A stretch of DNA of 64,000 nt from Brachypterus glaber (GCA_958510825.1 OY294045.1:6685916-6749915); one strand, 5' to 3'. Counted from the stretch's first letter, positions 44,555-59,930 are shown. Made by a program: numbers and translations. Notes: generated from the letters alone by a model not told the origin.

Positions 44555-44767
44555 TCAACAAAAAAAAACATAGTTTAAAATTTTATTCAGGACAACCCTC
44601 TTGTCAATAGGGCTGTTTAGTCCTGAATTCACTATAAATTTTTTGTTGGAAAGTTGGAAAGGGTCGGTCCTAGCCAACACTTTCCGTTCTTCGTTCTCTA
44701 TTTGGTCTTCCGCATCTTGCAGATCTCCCAAAAGGGCAACAGCCCCCACAATTTCCGAATCATCCAT
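44555..44767 (-). CDS. Possible HARBI1-like N-terminal exon fragment
   Basis: A 70-codon frame with an ATG at 44765-44767 encodes an acidic start (MDDSEIVGAVALLGDL, EDQIENEERK) followed by TDPFQLSNKKFIVNSGL. The layout resembles the N-terminus of PIF/Harbinger nuclease-type proteins (HARBI1-like), where a DPF-[LF]-x5-F line precedes the helical domain. The rest of such a protein is absent; the frame stops after NYVFFC. The start abuts the (TTA)n tract. This could be a decayed transposase exon or a chance frame; I recognise it only loosely. Confidence 0.25.
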   Translation of the reverse strand: MDDSEIVGAVALLGDLQDAEDQIENEERKVLARTDPFQLSNKKFIVNSGLNSPIDKRVVLNKILNYVFFC

Positions 44768-44772
44768 CGTTA

Positions 44773-46410
<1,638 letters not shown>

Positions 46411-47198
46411 TTTTTTTCCTACGATCCTCTATGAAAATGACATTTAGCACACTCTTTTGTTATTTAGAAAACGCCTCATATCGCACTAGTTTGATATTAT
46501 TATATCACACTCGTGTGGTATTTATGTATGGAGGTTTGCTTAATTTACCTCGTAGATTCTACGAATTTTATTCACCTTGAATTATAAACCATTTTCCACC
46601 TTTCATCACAGCCTTTTATATCTTTTAAGTGTTTTAATCCAAATATTTCTGTTTTCCATGTCAAAAATAGAAACTATAGTTATAACGTTACTATTTTGAC
46701 CATTACTGTCTAGACAGTCTACATCTTATAAAAATTACTTAATTTTTTAATTAGTTACCTTAAATTACATAAAAAACATCAAAATACACAGTATTTTTCT
46801 TATGAAATGTAAAACAGTACAATTTTACTCTCTTATATGGCAGCATAACCACAGAAATATAGTTTAATAAGTAAACTCAAGTTTGCATTTATTTAGGAAT
46901 AGGCAACCCATTAAACAGCTATGTATTGTATTAAATATAAAACCAAGAAAACTAAAGCTAAATGAAAATCATATTTCCTGTTTGACATACCTACATATAT
47001 AAATTTGTATGATCTTTATAATTATTTTATGATTTGCTTTTCTTAAAAATTAATAAAAATTAGAAAATTTTAAAATAAGAAACTTCATATTTTTTCGGGA
47101 TCGTAGGAAAAGTAGCGTACATAACTCGTTAGAAAGTGTATTTCATACACTCGCGTGAAATATGTCACTTTATACACTAGTTATGTAATATACTATAT
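46411..47198 (+). mobile_element. Hairpin-ended element, family E, copy 2
   Basis: TTTTTTTCCTACGATCC at the left and GGATCGTAGGAAAAGTAG near 47098-47115, then a shortened hairpin (47113-47198). The stem flank CTAGTTATGTAATATACTA is kept but the GCC-TNNN-GGC apex has been lost (only ACACTCGCGTGAAAT remains). The body matches 36031-37020 with deletions. Confidence 0.7.
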
Positions 47199-48565
47199 TG
47201 AAAACTTTATTAATGCTTTATTATAAATGGTTACTTTTTAAATAAATCCTTCCAAGTACCACGCTTGTCTAAAGGACAACTTTAAGTTGTCGTTTGTAGG
47301 TACCTTTTTGGCATGCCGGAAATTCGTCTTATGGGCAACAACACGACAATAATTTTTGGCACATATGTTTGATGTTATTTTTGTGTCCAGAAAAGATTGC
47401 CTTTTTTAAATTATATTATACATAGTTGAGTTTTTGCATCCAAAATGTTTTATGTTGTCGCAAAGATTTAAAGGCAGCATTTTGGCGGACAATGGATAGC
47501 TGTTTAGGATGTCCAGAAGCGAATGCATTGCTGTCGTTTTTAAAGTAACACAAGGACACCTTTAAGTTTAGTTTATGTTACTTGGGCAACTTTGTTGGAC
47601 TACCCTAAACAAAATGTCACTTTACTGCATTTAATGCTTAATGTATCCTCATTCAAAGAATTTATATTGTTCTCCCCATAAATTTCTTCAATATTAATTC
47701 CTACTTACTGACTTACTGACCACTTTTTAATATGAAATACTTCTTACCTGAAACAAAAACGCTTTATTAGAAATCATGTTAAATATATACATATACATAG
47801 TATATATTTGTGTCTAAAATATAGTTATGTTTTATTAAATAAACTACGCAGTATATTCGCACATCCAATATTCGAATCTGTTTTGAAAATATTCAATGTG
47901 CGATTTTTAATTTACTATCTTACTTGATGAAACAGACCATAGGTAAATGTAGAAAAAAAAAATTTTTAAAGCATTCAAGCATATATTACTTTATGTTTTC
48001 AACGACATAAATCGTCAAGAAAAAAGGATACCTAAAGGCAAATGTATACTTGGCCTAAAGGTATGTTTACAAAATTAAAGAATTTTATGACTTGTTTTTT
48101 AGTTTCACATCAAACGCAGTACAGAAAAATATGGTAAACAAAAAAAACTAGTAACGATGCTAAGGTTGAACTTAAAAGAATGTTTACATTATTCATCTAT
48201 ATTTAGCTGGTATATAAGTAGATTACATAGTTAATATGATTAAAATATTTACTTCACGTATAGGTATTTTACAGGTTACGGTTATATCTGCAACTGATAC
48301 TTAGACGTATTGACGTATTTCGTATACATTTTTTAAACTCGCCAGTCGCGTCATATAAACGTAATTAATGAATTAATTTTTTTCACGTTACATTACTTAT
48401 TGCTGTTATTTAATCATGGATCATTATTATCCCATCCCAGTACCACATTTTATCTCCTAACTAGGTTTTTTCATAAGTTTCCCCAATTATCTTTAATACG
48501 CTCTCATTTCTAACTCTTTCTGACCATTTTAGCTTTAATATAGTCCCACATTTCGTAGTACTTTC
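47199..48565. other. AT-rich stretch, nothing recognised
   Basis: No frame, TIR or RNA-like signal. GACAACTTTAAGTTGTC near 47276 is a small palindrome. Confidence 0.4.
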
Positions 48566-48569
48566 CTAC

Positions 48570-49743
48570 TGTAGTGAAGTTGTTTTTTATCACTAATAAA
48601 TATTTCACTATTAATGTTGTGATGTCGAATTCTATCACTAATTTTTGTGAAGTGGTATATAATTCAGTTATAGCCGAGCAGTTAATTATAACTTTTATTA
48701 TAACTTACTCAGTTAGGTTGGCCATACAATCTTCTACCATATTTAAAGTATACCCGAGCGGAGAATATACTTAACCACTTATCACTTTATTCGGGAGCGG
48801 GTATTCTAGGAGACGGCGCTTTGGAAACAGATAAAACGATTTCTTCTTAACTTAAGAATAATATATTAAATAAATGTGAATAAATTCTTCAAGAACATGA
48901 AAGATCAATTCTTACTTCTAAGTCCTATTTTTATGCAAAGCCCTTAAATTCTAATTTCCATTATATATTAGTTCTCCATTAAATATTTCTAAATTAAAAC
49001 ATTCTATGTTTGAAATCCCAACTATTCGCAATCATTGTCAAATCCCATTTTATTTTACACATTTTTCTTAGTGTATATTAAAACTGGTTCGTATAAGTCA
49101 TTTAAATTATTTTACAAAATATTTTTCAAAGTTAATTAATATTCGTCAAAATTTCTATCAGTGTTCAAACTATCAATATTTATAAGTGTCCAAAATTATT
49201 TCTATGTCTGAAAATACGAGTCTCAAAATTTTTCTAAGTTTAAAAACTATTTTAAATTCAAGAATAAATCTCAAAATTAATTCTCACAGAAACTACATTT
49301 TCACTTTTGAATTTGTCATAGTGACACCCTGAATAAAACTGAATAATTATGAATCTTTTCATGAGTTTATATACCCAATAAGAAGGTCACTAGTTAAATT
49401 TATTTGACAATGCTATTAGCGCAAAATATCTACAAAGATACCGCGCATATTTAATTACCCCGACAAAAGAGTTTCAGTCTCATCAATTTGCAAGCTAATT
49501 GCTATTTCTGACATCTGAAACGATCATTTTGACCGTAAATTAAATTTTTATAAACAATTTAGATATACTAGACAACTTTTAAGTTATACCGACAAGAATT
49601 ACCGAGGAGGGGTCCGATGTAATTTAGGTCAAACCCGACTTTACCGAAGCCGAATCTCGTGAAGCCAGATTGTATCATAGCGCAATATTAAAGAAATATT
49701 ATTTTAAAATTTTAACTACATATAAAATATTCAGATCATAACA
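48570..49743 (-). repeat. LTR, left (3' LTR in minus orientation)
   Basis: 1,174 bp. From AGTGGTATATAATTC (about 48653) to the end it appears identical, without gaps, to the right LTR at a constant offset of 5,170. The first ~85 bp differ by an insertion of about 43 bp containing extra ATCACTA/TTAGTGAT-like words. Confidence 0.92.
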
Positions 49744-52700
49744 TAGCTCTCCCCCTAATTTTTGAAAAATGATAAGCATTTTTCAAAAAGAAAATGTGCA
49801 ACATTTTCCTGTTCGGTTCTTGCTTAAGTTGGAATTTCACAACACATTACAAAGACCAAAAACCTATATCTAAATCATAAGAACAACTAAAACATTACTT
49901 TTAAGAACAACAAGTTATATCTTCCTTATACGTTTTATAGTTAATAATTTACATTATTACTTACATAAACTTTACAATAGGCATCTCTATTTTATTCATT
50001 ATACCATAAACTTCAATAAAAAAAGATCTTTACTACGTATTGACAAACTTGCTAAGTTAATAATATGCAATATTATACAACTTTAATAACTGCAACTTCG
50101 CACACTTAAAAAAAAAGTTATACCATTAAAGAATAACCCCTTACATATTTCAACAAAAATAAAGTTCAATATTCATATAGCCACTTATTGGACTATTTAG
50201 AATCATTCGTTACTTACTATATTCGAAATATCCCTCGTATTGATACAACTTCTACTACTTCTCCGAGAATCTCTAACTCATTTTAAAAATAAATTCATTT
50301 ATTTCAAAAAAATATACTATAGTATTCGCAAAATTTATTGCGACCAACCCCACTCACTATTTGTCGACTATTATCGGTGCCTATTTCATACTTCATAAAA
50401 TACTACCCCTTTTTTTTTTTAGTTTTGAAACAAAAATTCATTCCTCCACTTGGGTAACATCACGGCTCCTGTCACCAGGTTCCATGGCAATTTTCTTTGG
50501 TAACTGCAAATTATTGCGAATTAACCAAGACTCTTTGGTTCTGTGTTAAAAACACTACATAACCCCCTGATTTAAAGTTTGAGTCTTTACTTAATTGTAA
50601 TACTTTTTGCCAAATTTCTTACTATTTCCAGATTTTAATAATCGTACTATCGTAATACTACTTGCGAAATTTTGCGCACATTTGCGTAAATTTCTTACAA
50701 TTTTTCAAAAACCCAAAACTCCAAATCTGCACCATTTTATAACTTCCACTTTTGCTTAAGTAGCAAATTTAAAAACATAAAGGACTATGTCCTTCTTCAA
50801 ACTTTTCATGTAACAACCAAGTGTTACTTATTATAACACCAATTTCTCGGACCTTTAATATAATACGTCAATATATTATACTCCCAACTCGATATTTAAC
50901 TTTTCGTAACGTATCCCTCTAATATCCTAACTTTCTACGTAAATTCCAAGATAAATCCCAATAAAAATAAGCCTACATTGCAATGAATCGCAGGCGTTCT
51001 CAAGTTATCATATAAATGCTTTGAGACAGAATAAGTTTATTTAATTTACTTTAAACTACGTTAAGCTGTTTAACGATATATTACGTTTTTTTTTTACCAA
51101 CTGGTTAATTATTTTTTTTTTACATAACATAACCCTCATAACCCTCATATATTTCAAACTTTTACGTAAATCATAATAAAAAATCATCCTACATTGTAGG
51201 CGTTCTTAAGTTATTGTAATAACTTTTCTGAGACCTTTCCGATATTTTATTTTATTTACACTCTATATTACTATAGGCAGAAAGACTACGTTAGCCTTCT
51301 GAAAGTAAAAGCTTAATAAATATAATTATTAGTTACATATATGCGATATACGCACACCTTTTATACGATATTTCGAATTCACCAAAAAAATATACTAAAA
51401 AACAAAAACATAACTCATTATTGAACTTATTTTTGTTTATGCATATGTTTCACCCATTACACCAAAAATTGTACTTTCATTACAAAACATTACTAGTATT
51501 TTAATATACCCAACCAAAATAAATTTAATAATATATAACTTGCTGCCTTAATTTATTTTTGAACTGGACTTTTAAAACCTTTGATAACCTTTAACCTTAG
51601 TTTTTTCACAAAAAAAAACTGTTACTCAAATACATTTTAAAACCAATACAACTTTTTAACCTTTGTCCACAGAAAACTATTTTTGCTATAATTTTCATAA
51701 AATAAAACTGGCTTTCCCTATTTTTACAAACATTTAAATGGGAAAGCAAAATATGCGACCATCTGTGACAATATGTGACTGTCTATCTCTTTGTGCAATA
51801 AATATCTTGCCTAAACAAAATAAAGTCATATTAACCAACCATAAAACTGCAAATTCCATAAAAAAAATAATTAAATACACGGAGAAAAATATAGTTACGT
51901 TCAGTTTGGCCAGTACTGAACAAACACTATTTTTCCATAAAACTGTAGGTTTTCTCAGATTATACTAAACAAATTCGCTTTGACTTAAAATTATTTTTAA
52001 AAAACTATAGACTGAAATTAAGAACAAAAACAAAATATTATTTCGAAAGAACAAAAAAAAAAAATCTGTGAAAATAACCAAAAATACTCATCACGTTTGG
52101 GGTAGCTAATCCCATACGAATAAATACTTTTTTTTATAAACTGATTATTCACATCTTCAATAAGATAGATAAAATTGTTTTATAAATATACTAAGATAAA
52201 AAATGAAGTCACAAAATAAACCATTAAATTTTCAAATCGTAAACACTATTAATTTTTATTACATAAACACTTTAAAAGACACAGCGTGCACCTGTGGGTG
52301 AAGAGAGACTTACGTATTCCCTATACACTGAAAGCAACATTACAAAATTATAATAAAGTGGTTCTTAAAATATTTTTTTATAATAAAAAAAAAAATCAGA
52401 AATCAACTAAACATTTTTCAAGATATTTAAACTACATCCAAGTAGGCATTCCTTACATATAAAACCTCGATATTTTTTTGGTAATTTTTAAACATTTTGT
52501 TTAAATTTTCACACTGAATTACAATAAAAAAAAAATAAATATTTCTGTTTCCATTAAAATAACAATCAAATTCCAGTTAAAAAAAAAAATTAATAAATGA
52601 TAACCGTTAAAAAAAAATCATATCACTTTAATAAAAAAAAAATATATTTCTATAAAATAAAATTCAAAATTTAGTTTTCAAGAAAAATTTAATCAAATAT

Positions 52701-53782
52701 AACCCTTAGAATAAAAGATAAAAAATTATACTGTAGATATACGTTAATAATAAAAAATCAAATTTAAATTTCCCAACAAAAAAAAAAAATAATAAAATAA
52801 AAAAAAATATTTCTTTTTTTTTTAAATATTTTAAAAAAAAATTCTGTACTATTTAATGAAAATAAAAATCGTACTATAAGTTCCAAAAAAGTAAAAAAAA
52901 AAATCTGAGAATAATTATTGTACGCTTTAATAAAAATATCATTTTAAAAAAAAATTAATAAAATACAAACCTAAAAAAAATTAATTACGTTTTTTTTTAT
53001 TAGTACTAAAAAAAATATCGAAAAAATAAAAATACCCTGAAAAAATATTCCATTAAATAAAATAAGGTACACGCTAATGAATAAAACTAAATATATATTT
53101 TCTTTCCGTCCAGTTCAAATTAAAATTATCAAATACTCTAAACCTAAGTATATTCATTTCCTTCTGACAAAGGAAAATACTATTGAAAAAAAATATTGCT
53201 TAAGTATTAAATCGTATTTTTATACTTTATTTTAAAGACAAAAAATTCTACAATTGTAATATAATTAAAATTAAAAACCAAAAACTCAACAAAAAACACT
53301 AAAAATTTCCAAAAATTTTAAATACGATTTCATACTTTACAAATCTACAACGAATAACTCGAGAAAAAACATACCAACATTTTTTAAAAACAAAAAAAAA
53401 CAATCTTCCCTTCAACTGACATTTTTCTATAGCCCATAAAATTCTGCAATTTTTTTTTAAATATCACTCTTCTTTCCTATTCATGATGTGGCCAATTTTT
53501 GATGCTATCTACTTTTCCAAAATTCTACTTGCCTTTTCTGCCATTATTCAAGATTCTGAAGTCTCTGTTCCCTTAGCCTATTTTTGATTTTAAGCAAAAA
53601 TAATCCAGTCTCACATCAAAAACGATTTTTTAAATTTATTTCTCATAAAAAAAATAAAATCATTCATATTACCGACTCTTTTGTCATAATTTCGTTTCTT
53701 ATTTGATTTTTTTTTATTAATTACTTCTGCACAAAAATTTCTGCTTTAAAATCGCTTTTGTCCCGTATGACTTGAACACCAT
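49744..53782. other. Interior of the non-coding LTR element
   Basis: A-rich plus strand with many A7-A9 runs, especially 52380-53460. I see no protease, RT, RNase H or integrase motif. The short frames (50361-50549, 51738-51968) lack domain features. Confidence 0.7.
49746..49757 (-). other. Polypurine tract of the LTR element
   Basis: Minus strand TTAGGGGGAGAGCTA abuts the LTR start TGTTATGATC. This is the expected place for plus-strand priming and it fixes the element's orientation. Confidence 0.6.
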
Positions 53783-54913
53783 TGTAGTGAAGTTGAAAAT
53801 TCGATCACTAATTTAGTGATAGTGGTATATAATTCAGTTATAGCCGAGCAGTTAATTATAACTTTTATTATAACTTACTCAGTTAGGTTGGCCATACAAT
53901 CTTCTACCATATTTAAAGTATACCCGAGCGGAGAATATACTTAACCACTTATCACTTTATTCGGGAGCGGGTATTCTAGGAGACGGCGCTTTGGAAACAG
54001 ATAAAACGATTTCTTCTTAACTTAAGAATAATATATTAAATAAATGTGAATAAATTCTTCAAGAACATGAAAGATCAATTCTTACTTCTAAGTCCTATTT
54101 TTATGCAAAGCCCTTAAATTCTAATTTCCATTATATATTAGTTCTCCATTAAATATTTCTAAATTAAAACATTCTATGTTTGAAATCCCAACTATTCGCA
54201 ATCATTGTCAAATCCCATTTTATTTTACACATTTTTCTTAGTGTATATTAAAACTGGTTCGTATAAGTCATTTAAATTATTTTACAAAATATTTTTCAAA
54301 GTTAATTAATATTCGTCAAAATTTCTATCAGTGTTCAAACTATCAATATTTATAAGTGTCCAAAATTATTTCTATGTCTGAAAATACGAGTCTCAAAATT
54401 TTTCTAAGTTTAAAAACTATTTTAAATTCAAGAATAAATCTCAAAATTAATTCTCACAGAAACTACATTTTCACTTTTGAATTTGTCATAGTGACACCCT
54501 GAATAAAACTGAATAATTATGAATCTTTTCATGAGTTTATATACCCAATAAGAAGGTCACTAGTTAAATTTATTTGACAATGCTATTAGCGCAAAATATC
54601 TACAAAGATACCGCGCATATTTAATTACCCCGACAAAAGAGTTTCAGTCTCATCAATTTGCAAGCTAATTGCTATTTCTGACATCTGAAACGATCATTTT
54701 GACCGTAAATTAAATTTTTATAAACAATTTAGATATACTAGACAACTTTTAAGTTATACCGACAAGAATTACCGAGGAGGGGTCCGATGTAATTTAGGTC
54801 AAACCCGACTTTACCGAAGCCGAATCTCGTGAAGCCAGATTGTATCATAGCGCAATATTAAAGAAATATTATTTTAAAATTTTAACTACATATAAAATAT
54901 TCAGATCATAACA
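53783..54913 (-). repeat. LTR, right (5' LTR in minus orientation)
   Basis: 1,131 bp, TGTAGTGAAGTTG to CATAACA on the plus strand. The core (53823-54913) matches the left LTR base for base as far as I compared it. Confidence 0.92.
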
Positions 54914-55017
54914 CTACCTACCATCCCTATCATCCAAATTTCGCAACCATACAGAAATTTCTTTTCAACAAGGAGATCTGTTTCCTATTATTTAAATTTA
55001 GTTGTGAGTAGCACAGA

Positions 55018-55318
55018 TTTTAACCGACTTCCAAAAAAGGAGGAGGATATTTAACGTGTGACTTTGCCTTTATTTTATGTTTGATCCAGCATAACTTTGG
55101 AACAGATGAACGGAATTAGATGAAACTTTTTTATACTTAAAGAGGGCATTAATAAGGTGGTCCCTTTTTAACTTGACGCCCAGATAATGCTGGGTAAGCC
55201 GGATAATTAAGATAAATCTAATAATTTTAACGCAATTTCACTTAAAAACGGCTTAATTTGGTTCTAATATCAATCAAATTTTTAGAGAAATATCTGATAA
55301 GTTGGATAAGCCGTATAA
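55018..55318 (+). repeat. TTTTAACCGACTTCC repeat, copy 1
   Basis: TTTTAACCGACTTCCAAAAA, then AGGAGGAGG, CATAACTTTGGAAC, AAGGTGGTCCC and GGATAATTAAGATAAATC. Direct copy of 58995-59262. The opening line resembles a well-known dispersed insect repeat; no frame. Confidence 0.8.
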
Positions 55319-56863
55319 CTTGATTAAGGGGTCACTCATATATTACCGCAGGCTAATAATTTTTTAAATGCCGCTAAACTTGACTCTTTGGACCTATACC
55401 TAATATTAAAATACCAAGAGAAAATGATAAAATTTGTTATTATACCATAAGGCGTTATTTGATTATTACTTAACGCTTAAAGTTTAACAAAGATTTGATC
55501 AAAATTTGCGTTACGTAATACTTAAACGTTCCCTTATTCATAAAATATCAACAATAATTATAATTAACATTTTCAAGTAATACGTGTATCGAATGTTTTA
55601 GTCTGAAATACAAATACGAAGTGAAACTGAAACTGTAATTTCACGTCTATTTATTTAATGGAGTACGTATATTTTATGTGTATAGACATGTTAATATACT
55701 TTGCATATTGATTTAATAACTTGATGTTTATTTAACAGGTCAAGTAACTAGTTGTAAGGAAAACTGATTTAAATAATAGTAATCTCCGGATATTTAAATG
55801 GTCTTACTTATATGGAACAGAATGAGAAATGTTAATAACTATCTCTTATGAGAGAGCTGTCAAGTTGATGTGACCATAAACTTGTTATTTTGATACTGTT
55901 TTGTTAGTGTCGGAAATTATCCATTCAAAAAGAAAGAAATGTACGTAGGTCTTTTAAAACATCAATTAAAGGAGCAGATAAATTGAAATGATCTAAATAA
56001 TAAAACTGATTGTTATCTGTCGGTCTGTACTTGTAGAGGGTTTTTTCATTTGCATGCACATAAAGAACTTATGTCCACCGATGAGAAAAATTTGAAACCC
56101 CAAGATTTTCTTTCGGGGATCCTAAGGGACAAAAATAGCTAACACGCACTGAAACTGAACAAGCCTAAATATTAGCTTTCCCATTAAAAAACAGGCCTAA
56201 CTTTGAGTATAAACTAAAATATAGGTTTTAATGTAAGAGTTTTTTTTATCCAGGTCGATTAGTGACAACCTAAACCTAATTTGTGATGATTGCTAAATTT
56301 TATAATTTGAGAATTGTTGCTAAAAGATATCTACTGACAGAAAAATCTAAAAATATTAATACAAAACGTTGTTGTTTCAACTTTTAGGTATACCTATACC
56401 GGGTGTCCCAACTCTATTTACCCAGCGATTTTCTCGTAAACTAAAAGAGATAATCAAGTTCCCGAGAAAACCATTTTAAATAAGACAACTTAAACTATGT
56501 TTTAGCATATATTTGGCATAAATAAAAATTTACAAAAAAAAACTTAAAAAATCGCATTTTTTAGCACAAAAAATTAAAAAATGAAATCCTTAAAAAAAAT
56601 GTTTAGAAAATTAAAAAATATACAGTCCAATAGAGAATTTTATTTTATTAGGTTTTCTAAGGGAATCCACATAGATCAGATAGGCTATAGGCCCGCAAGC
56701 ATGTTTAGTACCAAAATCGAGTTAAATGTTTTGCTTGCTTAAGGTTACTAAGACTAATAGGTTAAAACTTGAATCAAGTTAACGTGCTTGGTTTGAATAA
56801 TAAAATTTACTAAGTTTTAAACAAACATAAATAAAAGATGGCAAGTAAATATTTATACCAAAA
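55319..56863. other. AT-rich stretch, one repeat-end motif
   Basis: No gene. CCGGGTGTCCCAACTC at 56399 resembles an insect repeat terminus. TCTGTCGGTCTG near 56018 is a short trace of the dispersed repeat. Confidence 0.4.
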
Positions 56864-57402
56864 AACTTTTACCTCAAGAAGGAATATGATGAAATCTACC
56901 GTATGCTTTGTTTGAAGCGTGAACCAACTACGGTGATGGGCTGGTGGGGAGTGACTATTGTTTACACTTAGTACGCGTAAAGAGAGAGAAAGAATGTGTA
57001 AACTCACAGTCTTATGTCGTAAAATGACTGACAGGGGTACAGTGTTGCCGATTGGAAACATATACTTTGGATATTTTATTGTAAATTTTAAGAAACATTA
57101 GTTCTGTATGAGTTTTATATAAACTAGTAGTTTAATTTTAATAGATTTAAATATACTATATTATTAAACATAATTATAGTATACACAATAAAGTTTTTTA
57201 AATTTTTAATTTAAGAATAATGATTTGAATTCATGATAAGGTGGAAACTACGCAACATCGCTACTAGGTAGCCTGAAAGTCGACTAGCGACATCTACATT
57301 TTACACCACAAAGCTGTATCGCGTTTCTGTTAGTAAATAAACAAACAAAAAGATGACACCTTCACAAACATTGGTCTGAAATTACTTCTTGAGGTAAAAG
57401 TT
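56864..57402. mobile_element. Element with perfect 18-bp TIRs
   Basis: AACTTTTACCTCAAGAAG (56864-56881) and its exact complement (57385-57402). The interior is 539 bp long overall and somewhat GC-richer at 56920-57060. The 83-codon minus frame inside has no recognised domain. No clear target duplication. Confidence 0.5.
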
Positions 57403-58031
57403 CTTTAATTTATACTGAGCCAAGCACATTCACAGCAAGAACATTCGAGACTTAATTTAATACTAAATATTTAAGATAATGAAAAATATTAAACTAATTA
57501 TTGATTTTTTTTTAAATAGTTATTATGTTTATATAAGCATGTTTATACTTGCAAACAAGACTTGTTAGATACTTCGTATTACAAATACTTCATATTTTTT
57601 TCTTTGTCCGTACGTGTTTATTTAAAATTATCAGAGATGTAATCTGATTTAGATTTACACCAAATGGATAATCACACAATAAACAGAAACTGTTTATATT
57701 TCATTAAAACACGAATCTTGCCAAAATAAAGTTCAATACAGATTAAACACAAACAGTCATTATAATACCCACCGGATAACCTAACAAAATTCAATCTTTT
57801 TAGCCTCAGTTTCAAACGTTAAAATTGATCTTAAATTAAAATGCAGAAAATGATAATCTGTTATTTAGCAATGATTTCTAAATAGTTATTTTTTATTTTA
57901 ATTTTTGTAAAAAATGTGCATGAGAGAATTTATAATAATCCAAAACGTTACGAATATGAATTATAATACACATAACCATAGCCATATTATATTCCATACA
58001 TCAGATTTACTATTTTATTCTTTCAACAGGC
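57403..58031. other. AT-rich stretch, nothing recognised
   Basis: No frame, repeat copy or structural signal noted. Confidence 0.4.
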
Positions 58032-58842
58032 AATGGAGATTTCTCCATTTAGATTAGACAGGGACAAAAGTTCTACCCAAAAAGGATAGAAGTAATATCA
58101 CCAACATAAAGAAAAAGATCTACTAGGTTTTATGTTGGCTGCACTGTCAGTAACGCCATTTTCGTTAGCCACTGTCATTGTGTGAGCTGCGTTTGATATT
58201 GTTTTGATTTCAGTTTTTTGTGTGTTTTACTAAATATTGTGTTTTTATTGACTATTATAGTACTTTTACGAATTTTGATATTTAAATATTGTTTACCAAA
58301 GGTAAGTTCTTTCTTTATACCTTAGATTTAAAGACTAGGAGAAATTCGTTTGGACTTTTGCAACCCTTGTAAAAACATCTTGGCATTTGGTAGCTATAAC
58401 AGAAATAACGCTCGTCATAAAATTAATTTCTTGAAATGTAGAAACTGGTAACGATATTAAATTATATAGTATAATAATAAATATGATAAACGTTAAATAA
58501 ATTCATATTTACCTTTTCATATTTGAGGTTATGTTTTGTAAATAAATAAAAAGATTAAGCAACCAACCTAAGAACAATTAATAGGATTTATATTTCATTC
58601 TTTATTTTACTATTAAATCGTCAGTTTTATTTCTTAGCAAAAAATATTCATTTCTTTAGGTTTATTTACAAAAATCAACGGTAATTGTTGATAAAAATTG
58701 AAAAAAATGCAATATTTTTTTAATTTATTTAAGTTGGTAGTGGTGTGCCGTGCAAAAATGAGATAGAGATAGGGTAGACGTCTTCTGTTTCATAATTCTA
58801 GTTGTACAGACCTCTATTGACTATGTCTCTTGTTTTACAGGG
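58032..58842 (-). mobile_element. Element with CAATGGAGATTTCTCC ends
   Basis: Left CAATGGAGATTTCTCC with GACAAAAGTTCTACCCAAAA, and right AGGGTAGACGTC-TCTGTTTC with CAGACCTCTATTG, are reverse complements of both ends of 4336-4726. Its ~650-bp interior differs completely from that copy, and contains a CCAAAGGTAAGTTC line (58297-58310) that looks like a splice donor. Confidence 0.6.
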
Positions 58843-58994
58843 TAACCTGTGAAACGAGGGAGACATCCATATAAGATTAATAATTAATAGAAGAGACAGA
58901 AATAGCTAGAAGGAAGCCAATCCGGCAGTTTCATTCCTTAAACAGTTTAACAATCATTGCCGCTTTTGTGTTTTTGGGAGTATAACTTCTATTT

Positions 58995-59262
58995 TTAACC
59001 GACTTCCAAAAAGGAGGTTATCAATTCGACGTGTGACTTTTTTTTTTAGGTTTGTTCCCGCATAACTTTGGAACATGAACAGAATTTGATGAAACTTTTT
59101 GCAACTTAAAGAGTGCATTCATGAGGTGGTCCCGTTTCAATTTGACGCTAGGATAATGCCGGGTAACCCGGATAATTAAGATAAATCTAATCATTTTAAG
59201 GCAATTTTACTTAAAAGCGGCTTAATTTGGTTCTACTACCAACCAAATTTTTAGAGAAAATA
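58995..59262 (+). repeat. TTTTAACCGACTTCC repeat, copy 2
   Basis: Second direct copy of the 55018 repeat, with GGAGGTTATCAATTCGACG after the opening line and the same order of blocks (GTGGTCCCGTTTC, CCGGATAATTAAGATAAATC). Confidence 0.8.
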
Positions 59263-59930
59263 TTTTATATAATACACACATTGTTGTATTTTTTAGTATT
59301 TATTATCAGAAGTAAAGTATTAAATACCAATGGTGGCGATATAAATAACAAATATGTATTTACAAATAAAATTTAGTATTAAAATTACAATGACAGATCT
59401 GAGTGTAGTAACGGAGGTTTTACGGGGAGTTATTGAAAGAAGAACAATAATTATTTTAATGTTTTAAAGCAAGGAGAAAAAGTTTTTTGTTATTTTTTCG
59501 TTTTGTTTTTTTCATAATAAATTTAATTTGTTGTGTTGCCCTTTTAAAAATAAATAAAATAGTTCAAAATTTTTGTTTTTTTCCGTAGCCCACGGTAAAA
59601 TCTACGTTACTGTATTAAATCCTTTTTTTTATTATTATAAACCGCATATTATATGTTAGTATTGCGTATAAAAATTAGAGTCGTATCTTTAGTATTTATT
59701 TATAAAATTGTTATCAAAAAACGAGCTGATCGAGAAAAACGGAAAAAGGTTTCGAAATCAGCGCATCAAAAGACAGACGCAACTAAAAGGTCCCCGGCAA
59801 ATAAAAAAAAAATTGTTTTGTAGAGCAGTGGAATTTAAAGTTATTGTTTAGTATCTAATGCTTGCTAAGAAGAATTTTTCTTTGTGTAGAAATAACCAAC
59901 AGACTCTATCGGCCTCAACGGCTCTCTAAA

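Larger units (their letters stand above)
48570..54913 (-). mobile_element. Non-coding LTR retrotransposon derivative (LARD-like), complete
   Basis: Two direct LTRs with TG...CA ends, 4-bp duplication CTAC at 48566-48569 and 54914-54917, and a 4,039-bp interior (49744-53782) without any frame above about 80 codons. The interior's plus strand is very A-rich. On the minus strand a polypurine tract AGGGGGAGAG lies directly before the left LTR, so transcription should run right to left. A TGGTGTTCAAG sequence just inside the right LTR is a weak primer-binding-site candidate. It has no gag, pol or env and must have depended on another element's proteins. Confidence 0.9.
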
